Shown here: piece by piece, positions 1-10,972 of the stretch
How positions within the stretch are numbered: the first letter of the stretch is position 1
Layout of the letters: the number at the start of each line of letters is the position of its first letter
NCBI GenBank assembly: GCA_964526045.1
Contig: CAZGIF010000002.1
Location: 1 to 64,000, forward strand
Direction: 5' to 3'
DNA length: 64,000 bases
DNA from: CAZGIF01 sp964526045
Lineage (GTDB): Bacteria; Patescibacteriota; Gracilibacteria; Absconditabacterales; Absconditicoccaceae
Notes under the pieces: model-generated
Databases searched by the model: none
Told to the model about the DNA's origin: nothing
What the model saw: the letters and a program-made list of their open reading frames with translations, nothing else
Position numbers and translations under genes: made by a program

Positions 1-992
<992 letters not shown>

Positions 993-1080
993 ATATTCCA
1001 AAAAAAAACAATTGAAACATTAATATCATAACTTTGTCTCTTCTTTTGCACAACGACTATATATCTGAAACTTATATATT

Positions 1081-1108
1081 AAAATGTACTTCCTAGTACA
1101 TTTTTTTT
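1081..1108 (+). terminator. Intrinsic terminator after 16S rRNA
   Basis: A perfect 10-bp stem (aaaatgtact / agtacatttt) with a 4-nt loop runs into a T tract. It lies about 90 nt after the mature 16S end and before the next gene, so the 16S appears to be its own transcription unit. Confidence 0.85.
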
Positions 1109-1180
1109 GTATATATTTTTCTTTGTATTTTCTTGTGATATATATATGAGTATAGTATCTTTTTTATTTTCATTGAGCAT

Positions 1181-2725
1181 ATGACTTATAAGTTAGTCAT
1201 GAAAGATGCATTTCGACAAATCTTTTGAAGAATTGTTAGTGCGCTTGCCTGATTTATTGTTATAATATTAATAACTCCATATTTATGAACTCTTAGATAT
1301 TGAGACTACTGAACAATCATTTCTTACTTTGCTTTTATTTCTTCACTTGCAGATCTTGGGTTATATTCTTTATGACTCAAAGAATTATGAGAAAAAGTAT
1401 ACGCACGTTCAGAAAAAAGCAAGGATCAAATTAGTATTCTTTACTCGAAGGTAGTCTGGAGTAGACTTTTTTTGATTTTTGTGGTATATACTTTTGCATT
1501 AATTATTGCATATTTTATTCCTTCCTATCGTGAAAATCCTTATTTGTTTTGGGGGTTGCCATTGGGAATGTTTTTTTCGGCAGTATTTATGTCTGCTGGT
1601 ATAATTCAATTACCTCTTCAAGTTTATCGAAAAATGGAACATGTAAGTTTTTCACTCATTTTTGCTAGAATCTCTCAACTTTTGGCTTTGTTTTTTGTTG
1701 TATATTTTATTTTTCCATTGAATGAGTTTGGTGATTCAGTTCCCTTAGTTTGATTTTTAGCAATATTTTTGACAGTTTGTTTAAGTAGTATTGTACAGTT
1801 TTTTTATACATTTTTTGTCTCTCGCAAGTATATTACACTTCGTTTTGTTTCTTTTTTGTGATTTACTCGAAAAACTTTACAAGAAAATCGAAAATATTGA
1901 GTAGGTTTCTTTTTAAGTTCTGCACCAACATTACTCGTAGTATTATTATTGTCGTTTTTATATCCAACAAAAGATGGTTATACATATGTTTGAATACGGT
2001 CTTTGGCGTTACAAATATTTGCAATACTTTTAGTCGTTCCACCAGCAATTTGAAATAGTCTGCTTCATAAAGTAAGTTCGTATTCATTAGAAATAAAAAA
2101 ACGTATTTTTTGAGTATATACAGACATTCTTTGTTGGTTTTGATTATTAATTGCAACTAATTTCTTGTTTTTTTCACAGCAGATAATCTTTATTTTATGA
2201 AAAGAATCTTACCTGACTCCTCTTTCCGTATGGAATGATATGTCTTTATGGTTGTCTCCATCTCAAGTCATTGGCTCTGATATCGCACTGTTTTTTTTAT
2301 GAATTGTACTTTTCTTTAGTTTTATCAAACAAGCTATTACGTTTTCCTTATTAGCTTTTAAAAAGCAGAACCTTCTCTTCTCTGTAAATGTATTTGGTAT
2401 GATTTTCTGATCATTTATTTGATTTTTTTCTATTCTTTATTATAATCTACCTTGAGGAATACTCACACAAGTTATTCTTGAATTATTTTTTAGTGCATGA
2501 ATCATATTTGTAGCATATAAAAATAATATCTTACCTAATATATCTTCCTATGATATAGGGATATATCTGTTATTCTTTTTGAGTATTTGAATTATTTGAA
2601 GAATATTGTTAACTTCATTCAATTTTTCATTTGAAATACATTTGCTTTTTGCTATACTGTTTAATAGTGTCTGTATAGCAATTCGGTGGAAACACCTGAA
2701 ACGTAAGTCGGAACAATTAATATAA
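1181..2725 (+). CDS. Polysaccharide/lipid-linked oligosaccharide flippase (Wzx-like, MOP superfamily)
   Basis: A 514-residue, very hydrophobic protein with about a dozen predicted membrane segments. The N-terminal third carries the pattern typical of the Wzx/RfbX family of polysaccharide exporters: after an amphipathic start and a first membrane helix it reads TPYLGTLRYGDYGTIISYFA and then ISSLADLGLYSLGLKEL. Such proteins move undecaprenyl-linked sugar units across the cytoplasmic membrane for cell-surface polysaccharide assembly. TGA (Gly) is used throughout and the frame is open to a TAA at 2723. Two in-frame ATGs (1181 and 1199) are possible; I chose the first. It is isolated between the 16S terminator and the ribosomal protein block. 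A related MOP branch such as MurJ is possible but fits the N-terminal motif less well. Confidence 0.8.
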
Positions 2726-2849
2726 ACAATACTTGTATCAATTGTTTTATAACTAAAATTGCAAATTATCTTGCAATTTGAAACATTTTGTCTATACAAG
2801 ACGTTGTTGCTAAGTGCAAAAGTTTTTTTATAGTAATAATTTTCTTTGT

Positions 2850-3260
2850 ATGCCTACAATTAATCAACTTATTAAAAACTGAAGAAAAAATAAGAAAAAG
2901 AAGTCAACTGCTCCTGCACTTTTGCTTACGACGAATAAATTACGTCATAATAAAAAAAGTTATAATCCTGCTCCTTTTAAAAGGTGAGTATGTTTGAAGG
3001 TGAGTGTAATGGGTCCAAAAAAACCTAATTCTGCTCAAAGAAAATTTGCAAAAGTTAGATTGTCAAATGGTATTGAAGTACAAGCTTATATTCCTTGAGA
3101 GAAACATACATTGCAAGAGCATAGTGTTGTTTTGGTAAGAGGGTGAAGAGTAAAAGATCTACCATGAGTTAAATATCATATTGTTAGAGGTAAGTTTGAC
3201 GCGAATGCTGTAGAATGAAGAAAACAATCTAGATCTAAATATGGTGCTAAAAAGTCATAG
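2850..3260 (+). CDS. rpsL: 30S ribosomal protein S12 (uS12)
   Basis: 136 residues, the normal length. S12 hallmarks are all present: PTINQLIKNGR at the N terminus, KRGVC, the decoding-centre PKKPNSA, then IPGEKHTLQEHSVVLVRGG. The KRGVC, IPGE and second RGG glycines are TGA, which fixes the genetic code of the window. Of 11 glycines, 6 are TGA, 4 GGT and 1 GGG. It sits at the ribosomal decoding site. It heads a run of translation genes with S7 45 nt downstream, as in the classical str operon, but fusA and tufA do not follow. There is no Shine-Dalgarno upstream of the ATG (the upstream bases are T-rich). Confidence 0.98.
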
Positions 3261-3304
3261 TTTTGATTATTAATATCTTGTAATTTTACTTTGTGTGTTT
3301 TTGT

Positions 3305-3775
3305 ATGGCTAATAAGTTTAAAAAGGTTAAAAAAATTATATTGCCTCGGGAAGATGAACAAGTTGAAAAGTTTATCAATTATGTTATGAAGGATGGTAAG
3401 AAATCTGTCGCAAGAAGAGTATTTTCTGATACTATGAAAGAAATTAGAGATAATTGACATATGAATCCAAAAATTGTTCTTCGTACTGCTATTGAAAATG
3501 CTTCCCCTACTATTATGGTAAAATCAGCAAGAGTATGAGGTTCAGTATATCAGGTTCCTGTTGAAGTTAAACAACAAAGAAAATTTTTCTTTGCTTGTAA
3601 GTGGATATTGGATGCTGCAAGAACAAAAAAATGAAGACCTATGTTTAAAAAACTAGCTGAAGAAGTTTTGGCAGCCTATTCATGACAATGATATGCTGTT
3701 AAAAAGAGAGAAGAAGCTCAAAAGATGGCTGAAGCAAATAAAGCATTTGCTTATATGTCAAAATACGTTCATTAG
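3305..3775 (+). CDS. rpsG: 30S ribosomal protein S7 (uS7)
   Basis: 156 residues, exactly the usual length. It contains KFINYVMKDGKKSVARRVF and the motif VGGSVYQVPVEV of the S7 rRNA-binding face. S7 nucleates assembly of the small-subunit head. It follows rpsL as in most bacteria. The C terminus ends AFAYMSKYVH, close to the usual HMAEANRAFAHYRW region. Confidence 0.97.
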
Positions 3776-3811
3776 TGGTTATTTAGTTATTTTATATTGT
3801 TATTTTTCTTG

Positions 3812-4060
3812 ATGTGAGTATGAAGATGAAAGGTTAAACATATTTTCTTTAATCCAAATATAAAGAGAATAAAATCAGATGGGAAGTATAAAAAAGTGAT
3901 TGAACAATCAATTCGTCTTATGAAAAGAGAAAAGACTGAATGACCAACTAAACGAATTCTTAATGCTAAAAAAAGATGTGATGCAAGAATAAAAAAATAT
4001 GGTATATCTCAAGAACAGATTAATACTGTTATTGATAGAAAAGCTTCACTTACTGCTTAA
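3812..4060 (+). CDS. Small basic hypothetical protein in ribosomal gene block
   Basis: 82 codons, lysine/arginine-rich, beginning M-G-V-G-R-G-K-V-K and containing NPNIKRIKSDGKYKK and KRILNAKKRCDARIKKYG. I do not recognise the family. Position 36 nt after rpsG and before rplS, high basic charge and codon use like its ribosomal neighbours suggest an RNA-binding or ribosome-associated protein. That role is inferred from context only. The first three in-frame TGA codons lie just after the ATG, so the gene is invisible with the standard code. Confidence 0.7.
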
Positions 4061-4096
4061 CTCGCTGTTATTTACATTTATTATACCTACATACTT

Positions 4097-4243
4097 ATGT
4101 GAAAATTGGCTACTAATGCTAGAAAGAAATTAAGGATGGCTCTTAGAAGAGTAGTAAAAGTTGTTATTATGGAAACAAGAAATAACATTGAACAACAAAG
4201 AAAATGGAAAGCTAAAGTTATGGCTTGAAAGAGAAGTAGTTAA
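4097..4243 (+). CDS. Very small basic hypothetical protein
   Basis: 48 codons, strongly basic (KLATNARKKLRMALRRVVK). It lies 36 nt after the previous small gene and 27 nt before rplS, in the same orientation. I cannot assign it to a known ribosomal protein family. It is consistent with a small ribosomal or rRNA-binding protein, but it could also be spurious; the co-directional spacing and TGA usage argue that it is real. Confidence 0.5.
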
Positions 4244-4270
4244 TTTTACCTGTTTTGAATCTTTGAACAA

Positions 4271-4693
4271 ATGAATTTTGATAGACTAAAAAAAGTTTAT
4301 AGTAAGTTTAATATGCATATTCTTGCTGTTAAAGTTGGACAACTGATTGAAGTTCACGAACAAATAGGATCTGCTGATAATAAGAGAATCTGGAAGTTTA
4401 AATGACTGGTTTTGAAAACTCGAAAATCTGGTCATCCAGACGGTACTTTTACTCTTAGATGAGTTTCATCTTGAATTGTTGTAGAAAAAATCTACCCATT
4501 TGCATATCCTAATTTTGAAAAAATTATCCTTCTTGATGAATACAAAGTTAAGAAATCTAAGTTGTATTATATTAGAGATAAAGTAGGAAAAGCTGCTAGA
4601 ATGAAAAGTTTAATTAGTTCTGAAAGAAGAGGAATGAACTTGTTGACTGAAACTAAACAAGTTGTTCTATCACCTATTGTTTCTGCTGCTTAA
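4271..4693 (+). CDS. rplS: 50S ribosomal protein L19 (bL19)
   Basis: 140 residues. The C-terminal half has the L19 signature: VEKIYPFAYPNFEKI, then KVKKSKLYYIRDKVGKAAR, matching the family pattern KVRRAKLYYLRDLRGKAARI. L19 sits at the 30S-50S interface. The N-terminal half includes the expected beta-barrel positions (VGQLIEVHEQI). The extension after KAAR is longer than in E. coli. It is co-directional with its neighbours. Confidence 0.92.
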
Positions 4694-4733
4694 GTTTATT
4701 GTTAGTTTTTTTAATTGTCTGTCATAAAGTTTA

Positions 4734-5354
4734 ATGAAATTAACAGTTGAAAATCGTTCTCTCATTGGTAAAAAAGTTAAGAGCCTTAGAAAAGAAATGA
4801 AGGTTCCTGCTGTTATTTACGGTAAACATTTGGATAAAAATATTCATGTTACTTTAGATAAAAATGCTTTTCTTAAAATACATCATGAGGCGTGAAAATC
4901 TAAACCTATTGATCTTATCTCTGACGATTCATCTATAAAAGAGATGGTCCTTATTCATGATATACAGGTTGATCCTGTAACGAACTACGTTCTACATGTC
5001 GATTTTGTTTGAATCAAGAAAGGTGAAAAGGTTCATACTACTGTTGATTTGGTATTTGAAGGTATCTCTCCAGTTGAGAAAGACAAGTTATGAAATATTC
5101 AAAGAGTTAAATACACATTAGAAATTGTGGCTCTGCCAAAAGATCTTCCTAAGGAGATTGTTGTTGATCTTACTCTTATTAAGACTACTCACGATGTACT
5201 TCACGTTGCTGATATCGTTGTTCCAAAATGAGTTGAAATTTTAGATGATCCTAAACAAACTATAGCTACTGTTTCTGCTACTTCAGAAGAAGAAATTGAA
5301 GAAGATGAAGTCTCTGCTGTTGATTCTATTGAAGAGACTCCTGCTGCTAAATAA
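4734..5354 (+). CDS. rplY: 50S ribosomal protein L25 / CTC family (bL25)
   Basis: 206 residues, two-domain CTC form. The N-terminal domain has KVPAVIYGK and VLIHDIQVDPVTNYVLHVDF (family: the 5S-rRNA-binding L25 fold). The C-terminal TL5 beta-domain follows, with a tail rich in Glu/Asp and Ala (SEEEIEEDE). It binds 5S rRNA. It lies between rplS and rpmB. Confidence 0.93.
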
Positions 5355-5384
5355 TAAATTATTTTAAATATTCTCTCTACTGTT

Positions 5385-5573
5385 ATGGCAAATAAATGTT
5401 TTTTTACAGGTAAAGGTACTGCAATTGGTCGTACTAGATCTCACTCTATGAGACAAGGAAAAAGAAAATTTAAAGTAAATCTTATTAAGAAGAAAGTTTC
5501 TTTGTGAGATGGTATTGTATTTAGAATTCCAATAAGTTCAAAAATATACAAAAAGATGCGTGGTATGATTTAA
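5385..5573 (+). CDS. rpmB: 50S ribosomal protein L28 (bL28)
   Basis: 62 residues beginning MANKCFFTGKGTAIGRTRSH, the L28 N-terminal pattern (family: CxxTGKGP, then NxxSHS). It lacks the CxxC zinc knuckle of some L28 proteins (only one early Cys). It is the last protein gene of the ribosomal run, 20 nt before a tRNA-Lys gene. Confidence 0.9.
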
Positions 5574-5593
5574 TCATTAGCGCTTCCTTTTTT

Positions 5594-5666
5594 GGGTCGG
5601 TAGCTCAGTCGGTAGAGCAACGGCCTTTTAAGCCGCTGGTCGCGGGTTCGAATCCCGCCCGACCCA
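5594..5666 (+). tRNA. tRNA-Lys (UUU)
   Basis: 73 nt cloverleaf: acceptor gggtcgg/ccgaccc, D arm gctc...gagc, anticodon loop cttttaa (anticodon UUU), T arm gcggg-ttcgaat-cccgc. The 3' CCA is not encoded (the sequence ends ccca then tat). It is probably co-transcribed with the ribosomal block, because the next terminator follows it. Confidence 0.95.
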
Positions 5667-5683
5667 TATTCAGATTTTGAAAA

Positions 5684-5706
5684 CACCTATCAGGTGATTT
5701 TTTTTT
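5684..5706 (+). terminator. Intrinsic terminator after tRNA-Lys
   Basis: Stem cacct/aggtg with a 3-nt loop, followed by a run of nine Ts. It closes the rpsL-to-tRNA-Lys unit. Confidence 0.75.
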
Positions 5707-5828
5707 ATTTAAAAAAAATGTTATATACTTTCGAACTATTTATTTTGTGCAATTTTATTTGTTGTATTCATCTTTCGCTTTAGTATGCTGTAGCTAGATA
5801 CACATTTATTTTTTGACATGTTGTTGCT

Positions 5829-6404
5829 ATGTTAAGTTCTACTTTTCGTTTAAATCAATCAGCTTCTTCTGTCTCTAATGAGACTTTAGAAGTTGTTGAA
5901 ACACATAAGTCTAGTAAACTTAGATCTTGAGCTGTTGCATTTTTGTTTACAGCTTTAACTATGTTTTGAGGATCAATATTTGCTCAATCTACTTTTCCAT
6001 CTGCTGAATTACAAGATAAGTGGTCTGAGACATATAAATCTCTAGAATCATACAAAAATATGACTATTCAAGGCTATTCTAGTAGTTTTGGTTCTATGAG
6101 TGAGGGTGAACGTTGTGACGCTCGAAAATGAATGCAAATGAACCCGAATAGCCTTTTATTTAAAGATGATGTAGCTGCATATCTTACCGTTATGAATGAA
6201 TTGTTTGCTATACCTTGATTTGAAGCTTATTTTATAGATTATGTACAAACTAATAGTCCTTTTGTAGATTGAGAAATATCTTTCCCTTTCAAATGAGTAA
6301 ATCCTACTTCGTTAGATCTTAAGTTGAAAATGGATGATGAGCAACTTCTTCAATTTTCGTTAGCCAAAGAAGCATTTGAAAAATTTATATGAATAACTAA
6401 ATAA
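5829..6404 (+). CDS. Hypothetical exported or membrane-anchored protein
   Basis: 191 residues. A roughly 34-residue polar N-terminal segment precedes one hydrophobic helix (AVAFLFTALTMFGGSIFAQS) that ends in an A-Q-S signal-peptidase-like site. The soluble part has no domain I recognise. One cysteine (GERCDAR) follows the export signal. It is followed 21 nt later by an acetyltransferase gene in the same direction. An unusually long n-region is seen in other exported proteins of this lineage, so a late signal peptide is plausible. Confidence 0.75.
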
Positions 6405-6425
6405 TTTTATATCCAATTACTCTAT

Positions 6426-6908
6426 ATGATTACTATTAGACCATTAGAACTATGAGATAAAGATCAGCTAATTGATATAATTAGAGAGTTTGTACAATAT
6501 GAACGTGATGCTTTTGATCCAACATCTAGTGTTGAACATACTTATTCTGATATTTTCTTGGAAAGAATCGATAAAAAATTTGAAGATAATCCTGATAGTC
6601 AGCATTACGTTGCAATAGATGATGAGTCGTGAGTACTAGCTGGTTATATTTATGGAATCGTAATGGATTATCCATCTAGAAATATTGGATGAGGAAAGAT
6701 GTCATATTTACTCAATTTATACATCAAAGAAGAGTACAGAGCTCATTGACTATGAAAAAAGCTATTTACTCAGTATAAAGACCGAGCAAAAGAGCAGTGA
6801 GCAACGAGACTCAAATTACACTGTCTCAAATGAAATGATCCAGCAAAAGGATTTTATGAAAAAATGGGTTTTGAAGTCTATGACTATACATTAGAACAAT
6901 CTGTATAA
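6426..6908 (+). CDS. GNAT-family N-acetyltransferase
   Basis: 160 residues. Starts MITIRPLELGDKDQL as is usual for GNATs. The acetyl-CoA-binding motif A region is LLNLYIKEEYRAHGLGKKL (pattern: V.P..RG.GIG..L) with R-x-x-G-x-G/A partially kept (RAHGLG). The C-terminal part NDPAKGFYEKMGFEVYD is the classic motif-B AxxFYxKxGF. It transfers acetyl from acetyl-CoA to an amine, substrate unknown. Three motif glycines are encoded by TGA. Confidence 0.9.
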
Positions 6909-6929
6909 GGTTTAGGAAAATTTGATAGA

Positions 6930-8696
6930 CTATGAATGTGAGGACTGATGTTCTCGCATTTTTGTATAGACAGAATTTTTGTTGTTGAGAAGTTCTTGGT
7001 GTGTTCAGATTTCTACTATCTTTCATGCATCCAAAACTACTATTTTATCAACGTCTTTGATCGTAGAAAGTCTATGAGCGATGATGAGACATGTTTTACC
7101 AGTGATTGCATTATTGATCGCTTCTTGGATCAGCTTTTCTGATTGACTATCCAATGCTGCAGTAGCTTCATCAAAGACAACAATTGGTCTATTTGCAAGT
7201 ATGGCTCTAGCTATTGCAATTCTTTGCTTTTGTCATCAAGAGAGCTTTGCTCCTCTTTCTCATACAAGTGTGTCGAACCCTTTCTCTAACTGCATAATAA
7301 AATCATAACAATGTGCTTTTTTGGCTGCTTGTACAATTTGTTCTTGTGTTGTATTTGCTGCGTTTACATATCCAATATTTTGTCAAATAGTTCTGTGAAA
7401 GAGTATTGGTTCTTGAGGTACAAGTGATATGTGCTGTCTAAGCGAATCTTGAAATACGTCAGATATATCTTTTTGGTCTATAAAAATATGTCCTGATTGT
7501 ATATCAAAAAAACGATATAAGAGTCTGACCAGGGTTGACTTTCCTGACCCACTATGTCAGACGAATGCGACTTTTTGTCATGCTGGTATTGTGAGTGAGA
7601 AGTCTTTGAAGACTTGCTGTCATCATGGATATTGAAACGAGATGTTTTTGAATTCTATCTCTCACTTTTTGACTATTAGCTTTTGTGCATCTTTTTTGTC
7701 TTGTATATCGTATGGTTGTTGTATGATATCTACCATTTCTTCTGACTGACTTAGTGTTTGGAATATCATATCTACAATATTTCCTACACTATTGAGATTT
7801 CAAATAAGACGCAATGTGTATATTTGCAATAATATAATTATTCCGATTGTTATGATGTCTTTTTCTCGTAACAGTATCGATATATACACAGTTGATACAT
7901 AAAAGCTTACCGAGAGAATCATAGTTGCTCATCTAATGATACTATTTAGTATTTTAGCTTTTTGTGCTTTTTGGGTTGTTTCTTCTATCTGTTGTTCAAA
8001 GTTAGAAAACTCTTGTTGATATGTTCAGAAACTTGCTATAGTTTGAAAGTTTGTGATTGTGTCTCCAAGTAGTCAATTGCTTTTGGTTCGTGCTTGTGTT
8101 GCTAATCTGTCATATTTGACCTTTTTTTGGTACAAATAGTATTGTAGTCATCAGTATATCAACGATCGTATGGCATAAAATGCTCATAAATACCATACTT
8201 GCTGTCGCATAATCACGACAATAGATAGAACAAACAGGAATGGGTCTAACAAAAAGAAGAAGAATATCGTTGTAAAGCTTTCGAATCAAAAAATTAGTTT
8301 GTGGGTTTTTGCCAAAAGTGCTCACCCCATTGATGATGTAAAAAAGTTAGACGAATGATGATGTAGTGTTTCAAAAGACTGTAGTGCTATACGACGCATA
8401 TTTTTGATCTGAATACGTATCAGACTAAAATCTATAAAACGTCATAATACCCGTGCTGCTAGTTCTATAAAACATATTACTATGAAAATATTCAGAGCTT
8501 GTGTTACTATTTGTTCTTTTGCGATTGTTTGGTTGGATAAGATATCTATTAGTTCTTTGTAATACCAAGGTGAAGTTATAGACGCTCAAACGAGTAGTAG
8601 TTTTGATACAAAAAGTATACTACTAGTAAACTTTTGTTGTTTACATAGACTTATGAAATACAATATTACTTGTTTGAGGCTGTCTCTTTTTTTCAT
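6930..8696 (-). CDS. ABC exporter, fused membrane and ATPase domains (MsbA/MDR type)
   Basis: 588 residues, the usual length of a half-transporter. The N-terminal ~320 residues are a six-helix membrane domain. The C-terminal nucleotide-binding domain has Walker A GHSGSGKS (about residue 380), Q-loop LVPQEP, signature KLSGGQKQRIAIARA (about residue 484), Walker B PIVVFDEATAALD and the H-loop IIAHRLST. Such homodimers export lipids, drugs or peptides across the membrane. Both signature-motif glycines are TGA. It is convergent with the acetyltransferase gene and followed upstream by a non-coding stretch with duplicated terminators. The substrate cannot be told from sequence. Confidence 0.95.
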
Positions 8697-8834
8697 AGTG
8701 TTTTTTATTGGTAATAAAGTGAAATAGTATGACCTGATACTATGTATAGTATCTTTTTACTTCGTGATTTCATCAACTATTTTTGTAGAACAATAGCCAT
8801 AAAGTAAAAAAATCTACAACAAAACACAATAATG

Positions 8835-8921
8835 TTGTCACAAAACTAAAAGTAGATCGTATGTGTATGTAGAGTAAAAAGGTGGTTACAAAAAAAAGAA
8901 GCTGGCGGGCTTCTTTTTTTG
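8835..8921 (+). repeat. Terminator-containing direct repeat, copy 1
   Basis: Begins ttgtcacaaaactaaaag and ends in the hairpin agaagc-tggcgg-gcttct with an A run on one side and a T run on the other, so it can terminate from either side. It is nearly identical over its length to 9129-9217. Spacing between copies is 294 bp. Confidence 0.85.
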
Positions 8922-9128
8922 TTTTTTGTAAGATTCCCTGTTCTTACTTTGATGCTTTTTTTCTAGTGGTTACAAGTTGATTGTAATGATGCGCTCGCTT
9001 ATTTTCTATTTCATATTAGAACTGCTTATACTTATGCTGTAGCTTTGTATGTATACTATCTATGATATTTAGCTTTTATTGTTTTTGTTATTTACAAATT
9101 ACTTTTTATTGCTCTATTTTTACTTTTC

Positions 9129-9217
9129 TTGTCACAAAACTAAAAGTAGATCGTATGTGTATGTAGAGTAAAAAGGTGGTTACAAAAAAAAGAGAAGCTG
9201 GCAGGCTTCTCTTTTTT
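9129..9217 (-). repeat. Terminator-containing direct repeat, copy 2
   Basis: Same block as 8835-8921 with two small changes in the hairpin (agagaagc-tggcag-gcttctct). It lies just downstream (minus-strand sense) of the tandem-repeat protein gene and is well placed as its terminator. Confidence 0.85.
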
Positions 9218-9236
9218 TTATTTCTAATTTTTTTGA

Positions 9237-9505
9237 CTAGTTAAAGTCTATTTCTGGCATTTCAACAGCATTAGAGAATTTGTAAGGGTCTAGTTCAACA
9301 GCGTTAGAGAATTTGTAAGGNNNNNNNNNNNNNNNNNNNNNNNNNNNNNNNNNNNNNNNNNNNNNNNNNNNNNNNNNNNNNNNNNNNNNNNNNNNNNNNN
9401 NNNNNNNNNNNNNNNNNNNNCAGCATTAGAGAATTTGTAAGGGTCTAGTTCAACAGCGTTAGAGAATTTGTAAGGATCTAGTTCAACAGCATTAGAGTAT
9501 TTCAT
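9237..9505 (-). CDS. Tandem 11-residue repeat protein (interrupted by assembly gap)
   Basis: Read on the minus strand the gene starts M-K-Y and continues with perfect copies of SNAVELDPYKF (33 bp unit), then a 100-N gap, then more copies, ending ...SNAVEMPEIDFN and TAG. Units differ by silent third-position changes (gcg/gca, gga/ggg). The frame before and after the N run does not match across exactly 100 bases, so the gap length is a placeholder and the true copy number is unknown. There is no signal peptide. Function unknown; a repetitive scaffold, a secreted polymer or a multi-core precursor peptide are all possible. Confidence 0.65.
9321..9420. other. Assembly gap (100 Ns) inside the 33-bp tandem repeat
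   Basis: Exactly 100 Ns, flanked on both sides by the same 33-bp unit. A collapsed or unresolved tandem array is the simplest cause. Confidence 0.98.
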
Positions 9506-9828
9506 AATAGTATGAATAGAGTATAAAATGGGTGGTCACGTGTATCAGGTGATGAGCGCTCTTCTGATGTGACTGTTAAGCTTATACTGACGAAACGATT
9601 TTTTGTTAGAGGAAGGAGAGTCGCTTTGGTCCAGTAGAGTGTTTTTGTATGTGGGGTAGGTGTAATATTTTATAATTATTGTTTTTTTTGTTTACAAAAG
9701 TAGGTTTTATTCTTTTTTTGTAAAGAAATTGTCTGTATTTTTGTGTTTTTTGAATAAAAAAAAACATTGTCTTGTAAAAATTGTATTTAGTTCTATTATA
9801 TAGTGTTTTTATTTGTTGTTTCTACTAG
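9506..9828. other. Intergenic region between repeat-protein gene and htpX
   Basis: 323 bp separating two divergent genes. I see no conserved RNA or open frame. The last 150 bp before htpX are very T-rich. Promoters for both divergent genes should lie here, but I cannot place a convincing -35/-10 pair. Confidence 0.5.
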
Positions 9829-10758
9829 ATGGTTCGATTAAAGAGAATATTTTGGTTTGTATTGACCAATATTGCTGTAGTATTGGTTATAAACATCGTC
9901 TTGTTTGTCGTACAACAGTATTTTGGCGTACAAATACAGGGTCAAAGTACAACGAGTCTGATAATTTTTTCTTCGGTAATATGATTTGGTGGTGCGTTTA
10001 TTAGTCTATGGATGAGCAAACGAACTGCAAAAAAAGTTTATTCTCTCAAGATGATTGATACGACATCTTCGTATCAGTCTAAACTATGAGTAGTTGTTGA
10101 TGTTGTGCAGTCAATCGCAAACAAACACAATATAACGATGCCAGAGATATGAGTATATAATCGTCCGGAGATCAATGCTTTTGCTACCTGACCAAGCAAA
10201 AACAATAGTCTGGTTGCTGTCTCACAAGGACTACTTGATAGTATGACAGAAGAGGAAATCACATGAGTGGTTGCTCATGAGATGGCACATATTATCAATG
10301 GAGATATGGTGACAATGACCCTTATGCAATGAGTTATTAATACGTTTGTAAACGTATTGGCAAGAATTGTTGCTAGTCTTATAGATAATGCAATGAGATC
10401 AGATGATGATGACAAATGATGATGACTATGAACCTTAGGATATTTTGCTATATCTCAGATACTATATACGGTCTTTGGGTTTTTGTGAATGTTTGTATTG
10501 ATGGCATTTTCTAGACATAGAGAATATAAGGCTGATGCTTGAAGTGCTAGATTTGTCTGAAAAGAATACATGATAGCTGCGTTGCACAAGCTTGAAAACA
10601 CAGCAGGTGTGAAGACTGCTCGTACAAGAGCAGATACAAGGCAAGATGAATTCGCAATGTTTAAAATATTTGGAGGTAAGTCTCGATTGTGACTTCTGGC
10701 TAGTCACCCTACTTTACAACAAAGAATTCAAAAACTCGAAACTTCTCACTTACAATAA
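9829..10758 (+). CDS. htpX: Protease HtpX homologue (M48B zinc metalloprotease)
   Basis: 309 residues. Two N-terminal membrane helices, then the zinc site HEMAH (residues 150-154), two more hydrophobic segments, and the third zinc ligand in RHREYKADAGSAR (Glu about residue 232). It ends with LASHPTLQQRIQKLE, the HPP.xxRI motif of the family. HtpX degrades damaged membrane proteins and works with FtsH in stress responses. A glycine-rich loop (GGGLGTLG, mostly TGA) links helices 3 and 4. A terminator follows. Confidence 0.95.
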
Positions 10759-10790
10759 AAATCTATTACTACTTTATAATAAAATAAAAT

Positions 10791-10812
10791 CTGACAGCAG
10801 TCAGGTTTTTTC
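10791..10812 (+). terminator. Intrinsic terminator after htpX
   Basis: Stem ctgac/gtcag with the 4-nt loop agca, then a T-rich tail. Confidence 0.7.
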
Positions 10813-10972
10813 TTTTTTTTGAAAAGAACTTTTTATATCACATATATACAAAAATGGTGTAATAGCGATCAGATAAATGTGCAAAAAGTATGCAATATTG
10901 AAAAAATTTCTACACTTAGTTGTAAGTGTACTTTCTATTATTTACGCTGTTTTATAATCTTGATACGTATAG

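Larger units (their letters stand above)
8697..9236. other. Non-coding stretch with two copies of a ~90-bp terminator-bearing repeat
   Basis: No open frame with family character is seen on either strand between the ABC exporter start and the repeat-protein gene. The stretch holds two near-identical blocks (listed separately) and an AT-rich spacer of about 200 bp between them. Confidence 0.7.

Noticed and set aside
2850..3260. Reading UGA as tryptophan (code 4) instead of glycine
   Set aside because: TGA positions match invariant glycines in S12, P-loops and LSGGQ, and TGG is used separately for tryptophan.
9255..9505. CRISPR-like array (regular 33-bp repeats)
   Set aside because: There are no spacers: the units are head-to-tail, in frame, and differ only at silent positions, so this is a coding tandem repeat.
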